This document shows, piece after piece, positions 26,652 through 35,958 of a DNA stretch of 50,042 nt; positions within the stretch are counted from its first letter, which is position 1; each line of letters starts with the position of its first letter. Source of the stretch: Bacteroidota bacterium (GTDB lineage: Bacteria > Bacteroidota > Bacteroidia > Sphingobacteriales > Sphingobacteriaceae); the NCBI GenBank assembly GCA_023427985.1, contig JAEYZM010000013.1, forward strand, positions 1 to 50,042. The letters are read 5' to 3'. Position numbers and translations under genes: made by a program. The notes below the pieces were generated by a model that made no database searches, was not told the DNA's origin, and was given only the letters and a program-made list of their open reading frames with translations.

Positions 26652-28358
26652 TTATACATTTTGTATGTAATTGTATAAATTTTCCTCAGTCTGAAGGTTC
26701 AATTTTTTACGAAGTCGATGTCTTGCAGTTTTTACACTGTCGGGCCCTATGTTTAATAGCGATGCTACATCTTTTATGGATAAGTTCAACCATGTAAGCG
26801 CGCATAATTTTACTTCCGATTGTGAGAGATCGGGATGCTTTTCTTTTAATCGAATAAAGAAATCGCGATTTACATTTTCGAAAAGGATTTTAAATTCTGT
26901 CCAACTCGCATCGCTCTGAATACTGAAATTGATGAGGTTCTGTAATTTATTCAAATCGGGCGCTACCTGTTCCGATTTGCTCATCATTTTATTCAATTGT
27001 TGTTTAATTTCTTCTAACTGATTGTTTTTCTCTATTAGGTTGAGCGTGAAACGTGTTAACTCCTTCGACTTTTGTTCTAAATCGCGCTCCAACTCCGATG
27101 TTTTAATCTTAGAATTCTCAATTTCAATACTTGCTAGCTTTCGTTCGGTCTCAATCAATAAATTTTTTTTCTTGATGTGGTTTCTATAGTAAAAGATACT
27201 CGAAATGAAGAATAGTATAAAAATTACCGACACAGCAATGCTTGCATTTTGCCTTGTGCGAATTAAGTCGTTATTCTTTTCTAATAATTTTATTTCATGC
27301 GCTTTCTTTTCATTTTCAAAAAGCGATTCCATTCTAGAAATTTGCACTTGTCGCTGATTGTTAAACAAAGAATCTTTTAGTTGTACAATTTTTTCCGAAT
27401 AGGAATAAGCACGTTCAAAATTTCCAATTTTAGCATTCCTGATTTTTTGCTGATGTAGAATCTTTAAATCGATACTACTGATCTTTATATCTTTCGCGCG
27501 GTCTTCGGCTGTATTTAAATACGTTAATGCAATTCTTGGATTCTTTGTATTCATGCTTTTATACAGATAATACAAAACGATACATTCTTTATTGTTTAAA
27601 TATTCACCCTTTTGTTTAAGCAGATCTAGGTATTTATCGCATTTACTCGATTGCTCTGTACTCAAATATAATTTAACAAATGAAGTATACAGACCTGCTA
27701 AATAATAATGATTGTCCTTTTTAGATTTTTCATTGAGTGCGATGTTCAGATAATGTTCGGCTGCTTTCCATTGCTTCAATTCAATCAATAGCAATGCATA
27801 ATTATTGCATGTTGATGCGTACTTCCCTGCATTGTTTGTCTCTTGATATAATTTCAAACAATCGAGGTAATATTTTTCCGATTCGGCAAAACGTTTTTGC
27901 TGCCCATACAAAATGGCCATTATCCCGTACACACTTGCTATACCATTTAAATCGTTGAGATTATGGTAAATATTGAGCGATGTATTCAGGTGTTTTATGG
28001 CTTGATTGAACTCCCAGAAATCGCCGTAACATCGACCTATTTCTTTATAGGCTTCTGCCATGCTAAGACTGTCGTTGATATCGCTAGATTTTTTTAGAAT
28101 CAATTGATACAAGTCCATAGATTTAGCGATCTCGCTTTTTTGATAATAGGAGAGCGCTAAAATTTTGTTGAGTTCGATGTTCGTCTTCAAGTCAATTTTC
28201 TGATTCGCAGCGCTCAAATTATTTTCAATAAATGAGATTGCCGAATCCGGATTGACTTGCTGCAATTTATTGGCAGTGCTTATTATACTGGCGTTTTGAG
28301 CCAATACATTCAGCTGCAATAAAAAACAGATAAGAAAAAATAAATATTTTCTATGCAC
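26652..28358 (-). CDS. TPR-coiled coil-HTH membrane regulator
   Basis: 568 residues: signal peptide (to about 20), then five or more TPR units in a periplasmic region (AEAYKEIGRCYGDFWEFNQAIKHLNTSLNIYHNL, ASVYGIMAILYGQQKRFAESEKYYLDCLKLYQET), one membrane helix (ASIAVSVIFILFFISSIFYY, about 370-390), a cytoplasmic coiled coil, and a C-terminal LuxR-like helix-turn-helix (LSQSEVKLCALTWLNLSIKDVASLLNIGPDSVKTARHRLRKKL). The architecture resembles one-component regulators common in Bacteroidota that bind DNA from the membrane. Targets unknown. The start overlaps the stop of ettA by eight bases, so the two genes share a message. Confidence 0.85.
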   Translation of the reverse strand: MHRKYLFFLICFLLQLNVLAQNASIISTANKLQQVNPDSAISFIENNLSAANQKIDLKTNIELNKILALSYYQKSEIAKSMDLYQLILKKSSDINDSLSMAEAYKEIGRCYGDFWEFNQAIKHLNTSLNIYHNLNDLNGIASVYGIMAILYGQQKRFAESEKYYLDCLKLYQETNNAGKYASTCNNYALLLIELKQWKAAEHYLNIALNEKSKKDNHYYLAGLYTSFVKLYLSTEQSSKCDKYLDLLKQKGEYLNNKECIVLYYLYKSMNTKNPRIALTYLNTAEDRAKDIKISSIDLKILHQQKIRNAKIGNFERAYSYSEKIVQLKDSLFNNQRQVQISRMESLFENEKKAHEIKLLEKNNDLIRTRQNASIAVSVIFILFFISSIFYYRNHIKKKNLLIETERKLASIEIENSKIKTSELERDLEQKSKELTRFTLNLIEKNNQLEEIKQQLNKMMSKSEQVAPDLNKLQNLINFSIQSDASWTEFKILFENVNRDFFIRLKEKHPDLSQSEVKLCALTWLNLSIKDVASLLNIGPDSVKTARHRLRKKLNLQTEENLYNYIQNV

Positions 28359-30033
28359 TTAATTTCTTGTATCGAATACGTTTTGGTCCAACATCTCCTA
28401 AACGCTTTTTCCTATTCTCTTCGTACTCGGTATAATTTCCATCGAAGAAATATACTTGTGATTCGCCTTCAAATGCAAGTATATGCGTACATACTCTGTC
28501 TAAAAACCATCTATCGTGAGAGATAATTACCGCGCAACCACCGAATTCTTCCAATGCTTCTTCCAATGCACGCAATGTATTTACGTCGATATCGTTCGAT
28601 GGCTCATCCAGTAAAATTACATTGGCACCTTGTTTCAACATCATGGCTAAATGTACGCGATTTCGTTCACCCCCAGATAACATCGCAATTTTCTTTTGCT
28701 GATCGGCGCCATTAAAATTAAACCTAGAAACATAGGCTCTAGAATTAATTTGTTTATTCCCTAAAAGCATGGTATCAGTTCCACCTGTTATTAATTCAAA
28801 CACCGTTTTTTCTGGATCCATATCCTTATGCAATTGATCCACATGTGCCAGTTTCACAGTCTCACCAATTCGAATGCTTCCTGTATCGGGTTGCTCTTCC
28901 CCCGTAATCAATTTGAATAGCGTAGTTTTACCAGCACCATTTGGGCCGATGATACCAACGATTCCAGCAGGTGGTAAACTGAAGCTTAAATTTTCATACA
29001 ATAATTTATCGCCATACGATTTAGAGATATTGTTCGCCTCAATAACTACATTACCCAAGCGTGGACCTGGTGGAATAAATAATTCCAATCTTGCTTCTCT
29101 TTCGTTCGTTTCCTCACTTGCTAATTTTTCGTAGTTCGATAAACGTGCCTTTGATTTTGCATGTCGAGCCTTAGGTGCCATACGCACCCATTCCAATTCT
29201 CGCTCTAATGTTTTCTGACGCTTAGTTTCCTGCTTCTCTTCCATTGCTAAGCGCTTCGCTTTTTGATCGAGCCACGATGAGTAATTGCCTTTCCAAGGAA
29301 TACCTTCGCCTCTGTCTAATTCAAGAATCCAACCCGCAACATTATCTAAGAAATATCTATCGTGAGTGACTGCAATCACAGTACCTTTGTATTGTTGTAA
29401 ATGTTGCTCTAACCAATCGATCGACTCTGCATCTAAGTGGTTGGTAGGCTCATCCAATAGCAACACATCGGGCTCCTGTAATAAAAGTCGACATAATGCT
29501 ACACGTCTTCTTTCACCACCAGATAAAACACTAATCAAGGTATCTGGTTCAGGACATCTTAAGGCATCCATGGCACGCTCCAATTTCGAATCAAGTTCCC
29601 ATCCGCCAATGGCATCAATTTGATCTTGTAATTCACCCTGACGTTGCATCAACTTGTCCATTTTGTCAGCATCCTCGTAATATTCTGGCAAAGCGAATTT
29701 TTCGTTGATGTCTTCGTATTCTTTTAAAATATCGGTAATGTTTTTCACCCCTTCTTCAACAACTTCTCTAACAGTTTTACTCTCATCGAGTTGAGGCTCT
29801 TGTTCAAGATAACCAACCGAATATCCTGGAGAGAAAACGACTTCGCCCTGGTAGGATTTATCGACACCAGCAATGATTCTTAATAGGGATGACTTACCAG
29901 CACCATTCAAACCCAAGACACCTATTTTGGCACCATAAAAGAATGAAAGGTATATGTTTTTAAGTACTTGTTTTTGAGGAGGATGTATTTTGTTTACACC
30001 CGCCATCGAAAATATTATCTTCTCGTCTGACAT
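28351..30033 (-). CDS. ettA: Energy-dependent translational throttle protein EttA
   Basis: 560 residues, the usual EttA length. Two ABC domains: GLNGAGKSS ... LSGGERRRVALCRLLL ... LLDEPTNHLDAESIDWLEQHL, and GPNGAGKTT ... LSGGERNRVHLAMML ... LLDEPSNDIDVNTLRALEE. The arm insertion in domain 1 and the P-site tRNA-interacting linker rich in basic residues (RMAPKARHAKSKARLSNYEKL) are present. EttA binds the ribosomal E site and links initiation to ATP/ADP ratio. It differs from the Uup-type ABC-F at 42-1931 by the lack of a C-terminal coiled coil. A TACGTTTG box is 48 bases upstream. Confidence 0.95.
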   Translation of the reverse strand: MSDEKIIFSMAGVNKIHPPQKQVLKNIYLSFFYGAKIGVLGLNGAGKSSLLRIIAGVDKSYQGEVVFSPGYSVGYLEQEPQLDESKTVREVVEEGVKNITDILKEYEDINEKFALPEYYEDADKMDKLMQRQGELQDQIDAIGGWELDSKLERAMDALRCPEPDTLISVLSGGERRRVALCRLLLQEPDVLLLDEPTNHLDAESIDWLEQHLQQYKGTVIAVTHDRYFLDNVAGWILELDRGEGIPWKGNYSSWLDQKAKRLAMEEKQETKRQKTLERELEWVRMAPKARHAKSKARLSNYEKLASEETNEREARLELFIPPGPRLGNVVIEANNISKSYGDKLLYENLSFSLPPAGIVGIIGPNGAGKTTLFKLITGEEQPDTGSIRIGETVKLAHVDQLHKDMDPEKTVFELITGGTDTMLLGNKQINSRAYVSRFNFNGADQQKKIAMLSGGERNRVHLAMMLKQGANVILLDEPSNDIDVNTLRALEEALEEFGGCAVIISHDRWFLDRVCTHILAFEGESQVYFFDGNYTEYEENRKKRLGDVGPKRIRYKKLSA

Positions 30034-30081
30034 CTTTATGAAACTAATTTTCTGCGAATATCGTTAATTATTAGTCTCTAT

Positions 30082-30089
30082 CAAACGTA
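30082..30089 (-). promoter_or_regulatory. -7 box of ettA
   Basis: TACGTTTG on the minus strand, 48 bases before the ettA ATG. Full match to TAnnTTTG; -33 not seen. Confidence 0.45.
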
Positions 30090-30226
30090 TATTTTGTCAG
30101 CATAAGTTTTAAAAAGGCAGGCATTTTTGTTATGGCGTAGTTTTTGACTTATGTTGATAAGATTAATTGTTTGTTGAATAGAACAAATTAATATATTAGA
30201 ACGTTTTCAATTACGAAAGGAATTAT

Positions 30227-32773
30227 ATGGAAGCTAAATTTTCACCAAGGGTTAAAGATGTGATCTCCTATAGCAGAGAGGAGGCCCTTAGATTGGGTCA
30301 TGACTATATTGGAGCAGAACATCTTTTGTTGGGACTAATACGTGAGGGTGACGGTGTCGCTATAAAAGTTATCAAATCTTTTGGTATCGATACAAGTCGA
30401 TTACGTAAATCTGTTGAAGATGCAGTGAAGGGTACATCGGGAACGAATGTAAACTTAGGCAATATCCCATTGACAAAGCAAGCAGAAAAGGTATTAAAGA
30501 TTACCTATCTAGAAGCAAAAATTTTTAAATCAGAAGTGATAGGCACGGAGCATTTATTACTATCGATACTTAGAGATGAGGACAATATTGCATCGCAAAT
30601 CTTATCACAGTTTAATGTAAATTATGAAGTGTTCAAGGCACAACTTGAAAACTTTAAATTAAATCCGAGTGCCGAAGCACCTCAGAATCCAGCCGACGAT
30701 GATGGCTTTAAAGAAGAGGAAAGTTTCTCAGCACCTAAGAAGCCCGGCGATTCAAAATCGAAGACACCAGTTTTGGATAATTTCGGTAGAGATTTAACGC
30801 GTGCTGCAGAAGAAGGTAAATTGGATCCAATAGTAGGTAGAGAAAAAGAGATTGAACGCGTTTCGCAAATTCTTTCACGTAGAAAAAAGAACAATCCAAT
30901 TTTAATTGGTGAACCAGGTGTTGGTAAATCGGCCATCGCAGAAGGTCTTGCTTTAAGAATTGTTCAAAGGAAAGTATCGCGCGTATTGTTTAACAAACGT
31001 GTAGTAACCTTGGATCTTGCATCATTAGTTGCAGGCACAAAATATCGTGGACAATTTGAAGAGCGCATGAAGGCAGTGATGAATGAGTTGGAAAAATCGC
31101 CAGATGTAATTTTATTCATCGACGAAATTCATACCATTGTTGGAGCGGGCGGAGCATCGGGATCATTAGATGCATCGAACATGTTCAAACCAGCTTTAGC
31201 ACGTGGAGAAATCCAATGCATTGGTGCAACCACATTGGATGAATACCGCCAATACATCGAAAAAGATGGAGCATTAGATCGCCGATTCCAAAAAGTATTG
31301 GTAGACCCTGCAAGTCCAGAAGAGACGATTTCTATTTTGAACAACATCAAAGAAAAATACGAAGAACATCATAACGTAACGTATACACCAGAAGCAATTC
31401 AGGCTTGTGTGAATTTAACCACACGATATATGAGCGATCGTTTCTTGCCAGACAAAGCGATTGACGCATTAGATGAAGCAGGTTCAAGAGTGCATATTAC
31501 AAACATTCATGTGCCTCAAAATATTATCGACATTGAACAACAAATTGAAGATATTAAGGTAGAGAAAAACAAAGTTGTACGTTCGCAGAAATACGAAGAA
31601 GCAGCCAAGTTAAGAGATACAGAAAAACAATTGTTGGAACAATTAGAACAAGCTAAAACAGCTTGGGAAGCAGAAACTAAAACGCGTAGATACGTGGTTA
31701 CAGAAGATAATGTTGCCGATGTAGTATCCATGATGACAGGCATACCTGTTACGCGCGTTGGTCAGACGGATAGTCAGCGTTTATTGGCAATGGCCGATGA
31801 ATTGAAAGGGAAAATTATTGGACAAGACGATGCTGTTGTAAAATTATCTAAAGCAATTCGTAGAACTCGCGCAGGATTGAAAGATCCTAAAAAACCAATT
31901 GGTTCCTTTATATTCTTGGGCCCTACGGGAGTAGGAAAGACAGAGCTTGCAAAAGTTTTAGCAAAGTTCATGTTCGAGTCGGAAGATTCTTTGATACGAA
32001 TCGATATGAGTGAATACATGGAGAAATTTGCTGTGTCTCGTTTAGTGGGTGCGCCTCCAGGGTATGTGGGTTATGAAGAGGGCGGACAATTAACAGAGAA
32101 GGTTCGTCGTAAGCCATATTCAGTTGTATTGTTAGATGAAATTGAAAAAGCACATCCAGATGTATTCAATATTTTATTGCAAGTATTGGATGATGGAATT
32201 TTGACTGATAGTTTGGGAAGAAAAGTTGATTTCAGAAATACGATTATAATAATGACATCGAACATTGGTTCACGTCAGTTAAAAGAATTTGGACAAGGTG
32301 TGGGATACACTACATCGGCAAAAACAGTTCAAGCAGATCAGCACTCAAAATCGGTGATTGAAAATGCATTGAAGAAAGCATTTGCTCCAGAATTTTTAAA
32401 TAGAATTGACGATGTCATTGTATTCAATTCGTTGAAACGTGAAGATATTTTCCAAATCATAGACATCGAACTAAAAGAATTATTTGGAAGACTAAGTCAA
32501 ATGGGTTATCAAGTTCGATTGACCGATGCAGCTAAGGATTTCATTGCAGACAAAGGGTTTGATGCGAATTATGGAGCTCGTCCTTTGAACCGTGCAATTC
32601 AAAAATATTTAGAAGATCCAATTGCAGAAGAGATTCTCAAAGGAGAATTAAACGAAGGAGATGTATTGGAAGTGGATATTAATTCTAGCAGCAATGAGAT
32701 TGAAGTGAAATTGGCAAAACCTGAAAAGCCGAAGCGTAAGAAAAAAGAAGAAGACGAAAATCCGGCTGGATAA
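30227..32773 (+). CDS. clpC: ClpC-type ATP-dependent Clp protease ATPase
   Basis: 848 residues. Two Clp-N repeats (1 to about 145), D1 AAA+ (GEPGVGKSAIAEGLA, DEIHTIVGAGG), a UVR motif between them (QKYEEAAKLRDTEKQLLEQLEQ), and D2 AAA+ (GPTGVGKTELAKVLAKFMF, RIDMSEYMEKFAVSRLVGAPPGYVGYEEGG, DEIEKAHPDVFNILLQVLDDG). The UVR motif and the short middle insertion mark ClpC rather than ClpB. It unfolds proteins for ClpP. A clear Shine-Dalgarno (GAAAGGAA) precedes the ATG, which is uncommon in this window. It ends with a strong terminator that also marks the edge of the AT-rich island. Confidence 0.96.
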   Translation: MEAKFSPRVKDVISYSREEALRLGHDYIGAEHLLLGLIREGDGVAIKVIKSFGIDTSRLRKSVEDAVKGTSGTNVNLGNIPLTKQAEKVLKITYLEAKIFKSEVIGTEHLLLSILRDEDNIASQILSQFNVNYEVFKAQLENFKLNPSAEAPQNPADDDGFKEEESFSAPKKPGDSKSKTPVLDNFGRDLTRAAEEGKLDPIVGREKEIERVSQILSRRKKNNPILIGEPGVGKSAIAEGLALRIVQRKVSRVLFNKRVVTLDLASLVAGTKYRGQFEERMKAVMNELEKSPDVILFIDEIHTIVGAGGASGSLDASNMFKPALARGEIQCIGATTLDEYRQYIEKDGALDRRFQKVLVDPASPEETISILNNIKEKYEEHHNVTYTPEAIQACVNLTTRYMSDRFLPDKAIDALDEAGSRVHITNIHVPQNIIDIEQQIEDIKVEKNKVVRSQKYEEAAKLRDTEKQLLEQLEQAKTAWEAETKTRRYVVTEDNVADVVSMMTGIPVTRVGQTDSQRLLAMADELKGKIIGQDDAVVKLSKAIRRTRAGLKDPKKPIGSFIFLGPTGVGKTELAKVLAKFMFESEDSLIRIDMSEYMEKFAVSRLVGAPPGYVGYEEGGQLTEKVRRKPYSVVLLDEIEKAHPDVFNILLQVLDDGILTDSLGRKVDFRNTIIIMTSNIGSRQLKEFGQGVGYTTSAKTVQADQHSKSVIENALKKAFAPEFLNRIDDVIVFNSLKREDIFQIIDIELKELFGRLSQMGYQVRLTDAAKDFIADKGFDANYGARPLNRAIQKYLEDPIAEEILKGELNEGDVLEVDINSSSNEIEVKLAKPEKPKRKKKEEDENPAG

Positions 32774-32779
32774 AATTAA

Positions 32780-32810
32780 AACCTCGAAAATTATTTTCGA
32801 GGTTTTTTTT
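32780..32810 (+). terminator. clpC terminator
   Basis: AACCTCGAAAA (32780-32790), loop TTA, TTTTCGAGGTT (32794-32804) and six more T. An 11-pair stem with a T run, six bases after the clpC stop. Confidence 0.92.
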
Positions 32811-32844
32811 ATTTCTACCCAATCATAGAATTGGCCGTTTCGTA

Positions 32845-35055
32845 TCAATCTTTATCGAAAAGTTTAATTAGTGCAATATTCAAAGTTAATTGCGCGATTA
32901 GTGCCGATATAATCGCTATAGAAGTAAGCAGTCCAAAATATATTACTGTTTTTAAAGATCCGATTATTAAAAGAATATACCCAAAAAATAACACTAAACT
33001 TGTCATCACTATTGCTGCTCCTACTTTTTGTGTAGTTCGGCTTATAGACTCAGTTACATTAAACTTTTCAGTTCTATATTTCTTGTAATGAAATATAAAA
33101 TGAATGGTATCATCAATGCAAAAACTTAAGCATATTGCGGCAATGCTAGCAGTTGCAAGATCTAGTTTGATTCCAGCGAAACCCATAAATGCAAATAGGA
33201 TTACTATCGGAAATACATTACTTGCCATTGAAATTAAGGCTAGCTTAAAATCTTTAATAAATATCCAAACCAGTATTAGAATGGCAATGAATGCAATAAT
33301 GATACTGTTGACTTGAGAATCAACAGTATATTTTGCGATTTTCGAATACATTAATTGATAACCGCCTGATTTTACTTTGTATTTATCTCCAAAGATATTT
33401 TTTGCGATGGTCATTGCGGAATCTGTTTTTTGAGTTAATTCTATGGAACTAGGAATTCTTCCAAACAAACTAATTCTAGCAGCTTTCAAACTATCGTTTA
33501 TATAGTAATTATATAGAACTGGATTTAATTCTTTAAAATAAAATGCAGCCAATTCATATTTATTTTCTGAATTACTATCTGATTTTATTGGGATGTACTT
33601 GTTCGTTTCTTCTAAAAACGTATAGTAACCATTTGCTTTCTCAGCTACTTTTTTCTCTAAGATTGCATGCTCATATTCAAAACATTTGGCAATTATTTCC
33701 TTCGATAATATGTTGGAATCTTTTGATTCTATGCTAATCTCCAATGGCATATAAGCGCCAAAAGTATTCTCAATTGTTTCATGATCTTTAATTACTTCAT
33801 AGTCTTTTGGGAAATAGGACATTGTTTCAGTATCTATTTTGATTTTTTGAATACCATAAACACAAAGCCCAAAAACTATTAAGTAAATGATCAGAACAAT
33901 TGACTTTTTATTGACTACTATTTTTTCAAATTTTAATAAAAACTGATTAATTCTTTTTTCAGAAGGTGAATGTGCTTTAGATTTTGGTAAGAAGAATAAA
34001 GCTAGAACATATGTGAAAATAAAACAGAATGCAATTCCTAAGGCCGCATATAACCCGAAGTTTTTTAAAATAGCCATCGGGCTCGATAATAATGCAAGAA
34101 AACCTGCGATAGTAGTTAAGCTGGTAAAAAGACAGGGTTTTATTTCAGTTTTTAATGCTAAAAAGGATGCCTCTTCTGAACCGTATCCTTGTTTGATAAA
34201 ATTGTTTCGTTCATTATAAATATGTAGCGTATCCATAATGCCTAATAAAACCAAAATCGTAGGCAAAAGACTGGTCATGATATTTAATTGATGACCGTTG
34301 TAACCATATATCGCTAAACAAAATATGGTAGAAAGAATAACAGTTAGCAATGCATGTATTACCACCCATATGCTTCTATATAAATACAGTATAACCAAGA
34401 ACATGCAGATATAACCAATCCCAAGAAATAATCCAAAATCCTTAGCCGATAAATCATTTAAGCCAGCATAAATGATTCCTATTCCTCCCCAAAAGGTATT
34501 TGCTGGGTTGATTATTGCATCCGCTTTTGATTTTATTTCTTTGATGATTCGACCTCTTTCTGCGTCAAAATTTTTAATGTTTTCAAGAACGATGATAAAT
34601 CTTATGGATTTTTCATCCGCTGAAAAAAATTGATTTTTTAGATTCCTATATTGATCGAAATATTTCCGAACAAAATTTTCATCGTAATTTTTATACAGTT
34701 TTCTTTTCTCGATTCCAAACAAACCTAACTGAAGAATTTCTTGGTCGGCAGGAGAGAAAACCGATTTGACTTCTGGGATTTCATTTAATTTTTTACTCAG
34801 TGAAACAATCTTTTCTGATTGTTTTTCATTTAGCATGTTTTCTTTATCTTTAATAACAAGCATGATTATTTCATCATTCCCGAATTTTTTTTGAAATGAG
34901 TAATAATCAAGCACGGAAGGGTCGTCTTCCATAAACCATACTTCTAAACTATTATCTACATTAATGGCCTTAAATAAGCCTTTATATGAGAATAGTAAGG
35001 CAATTAAGATGATGATTATTAAAAAATGACGTTTACTATAGAAATACTCAAACAT
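32845..35055 (-). CDS. MMPL/RND family transporter
   Basis: 736 residues in two similar halves. Each half starts with one membrane helix (RHFLIIIILIALLFSYKGL; KSIVLIIYLIVFGLCVYGIQKI), then a periplasmic domain and five more helices, about 12 in total. Sterol-sensing/MMPL features include LNIMTSLLPTILVLLGIMDTLHIYNE and, in the second half, LATASIAAICLSFCIDDTIHFIFHYKKYR. This class (MmpL, HpnN) moves lipids and other hydrophobic molecules to the periplasm or outer membrane. No membrane-fusion or outer-membrane channel gene accompanies it, as for HpnN. Its CAT start (35053-35055) overlaps the ATG of the divergent UbiA gene, so its promoter must lie inside that gene. Confidence 0.87.
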   Translation of the reverse strand: MFEYFYSKRHFLIIIILIALLFSYKGLFKAINVDNSLEVWFMEDDPSVLDYYSFQKKFGNDEIIMLVIKDKENMLNEKQSEKIVSLSKKLNEIPEVKSVFSPADQEILQLGLFGIEKRKLYKNYDENFVRKYFDQYRNLKNQFFSADEKSIRFIIVLENIKNFDAERGRIIKEIKSKADAIINPANTFWGGIGIIYAGLNDLSAKDFGLFLGIGYICMFLVILYLYRSIWVVIHALLTVILSTIFCLAIYGYNGHQLNIMTSLLPTILVLLGIMDTLHIYNERNNFIKQGYGSEEASFLALKTEIKPCLFTSLTTIAGFLALLSSPMAILKNFGLYAALGIAFCFIFTYVLALFFLPKSKAHSPSEKRINQFLLKFEKIVVNKKSIVLIIYLIVFGLCVYGIQKIKIDTETMSYFPKDYEVIKDHETIENTFGAYMPLEISIESKDSNILSKEIIAKCFEYEHAILEKKVAEKANGYYTFLEETNKYIPIKSDSNSENKYELAAFYFKELNPVLYNYYINDSLKAARISLFGRIPSSIELTQKTDSAMTIAKNIFGDKYKVKSGGYQLMYSKIAKYTVDSQVNSIIIAFIAILILVWIFIKDFKLALISMASNVFPIVILFAFMGFAGIKLDLATASIAAICLSFCIDDTIHFIFHYKKYRTEKFNVTESISRTTQKVGAAIVMTSLVLFFGYILLIIGSLKTVIYFGLLTSIAIISALIAQLTLNIALIKLFDKD

Positions 35056-35956
35056 GATTAAAGATATTAATTTTAGATATTTTATTACCTATATCAATGA
35101 AAGATTTCCATTAATAAATATGATGCTATTTGTCATTTTATATGCAATGGTTTATTCTACTCTTCTATTGAATAATTATGTATTGACTACTGAATTAAAT
35201 TTTCATCTAATAGGTATTGTGTCATTAATATCATTTTTCTATAGATTGAGAGTGTATGATGAACTTAAAGATTATAAAATAGATGTTATTAATCATCCAA
35301 ATAGAGTATTGCAATCGGGAAAAATCAATTTAAAGTCTTTAGTTTTTGTGTCTTTTATTTTGATACTCTTTGAATTATATTGGATTATTTCAATAGGTAT
35401 AGTTTCAATTATTACGTGGTTAATAGCTTTTGTTTATAGCTTACTAATGAGGTATGAATTTTTTATTCCATCAGTACTTAAAAAAAGTCTATTCGTGTAT
35501 GCTTTTTCACATATGATTATTATGCCATTAATTATATTTTGGATATGGACTTCGCTTTCCTATTCATTAAATGTAGAAAGTTCTATTATTTACTTATTAG
35601 TGCTTAGTCTATGTAGCGGTTTTGCATTTGAGATAGCTAGGAAAATATTTGCAAAAGAGAATGAGATGGAAACAAAGGATTCTTATTCAAAGGAACTAGG
35701 GCTCAAATTATCTCAGTTATTAGTGATTATTTTATCAACACTGTTAATTGGAGTGTTATGTTTATTTTTTTATAAATTTCAGATGCCTATATATTATTAC
35801 ATATTTAATGCGATAATTTATCTTTGGATAGTGACATCATATATTAAAACTATAAAATTACCTTCAGAAATTTTACTACGGAAAAATGAGAAAAAGGTAT
35901 CCATTATGATGTTAGCATCATACATGTCAATAATTATTTATACTATTTTCAATTAG
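35054..35956 (+). CDS. UbiA-family prenyltransferase-like membrane protein
   Basis: 300 residues with about eight or nine membrane helices. The first aspartate-rich motif is RLRVYDELKDYKIDVINHPNRVLQSG, and the second appears as FEIARKIFAKENEMETKDSYSKELG. Both fit UbiA-superfamily enzymes, which use Mg-bound prenyl diphosphates, though the first motif has YDELKDYKID in place of the standard NDxxDxxxD. The acceptor is unknown. ATG at 35054 overlaps the divergent transporter start; a shorter start at the MM of residues 23-24 is possible but would begin inside the first helix. The next gene starts two bases after the stop. Confidence 0.75.
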   Translation: MIKDINFRYFITYINERFPLINMMLFVILYAMVYSTLLLNNYVLTTELNFHLIGIVSLISFFYRLRVYDELKDYKIDVINHPNRVLQSGKINLKSLVFVSFILILFELYWIISIGIVSIITWLIAFVYSLLMRYEFFIPSVLKKSLFVYAFSHMIIMPLIIFWIWTSLSYSLNVESSIIYLLVLSLCSGFAFEIARKIFAKENEMETKDSYSKELGLKLSQLLVIILSTLLIGVLCLFFYKFQMPIYYYIFNAIIYLWIVTSYIKTIKLPSEILLRKNEKKVSIMMLASYMSIIIYTIFN

Positions 35957-35958
35957 TT

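Noticed and set aside
30227..32773. ClpB disaggregase
   Set aside because: The UVR motif and short middle region mark ClpC.
32831..33316. Small plus-strand frames of 70-85 codons opposite the transporter
   Set aside because: They are antisense to the clear RND coding frame, with no start signals or recognisable sequence.
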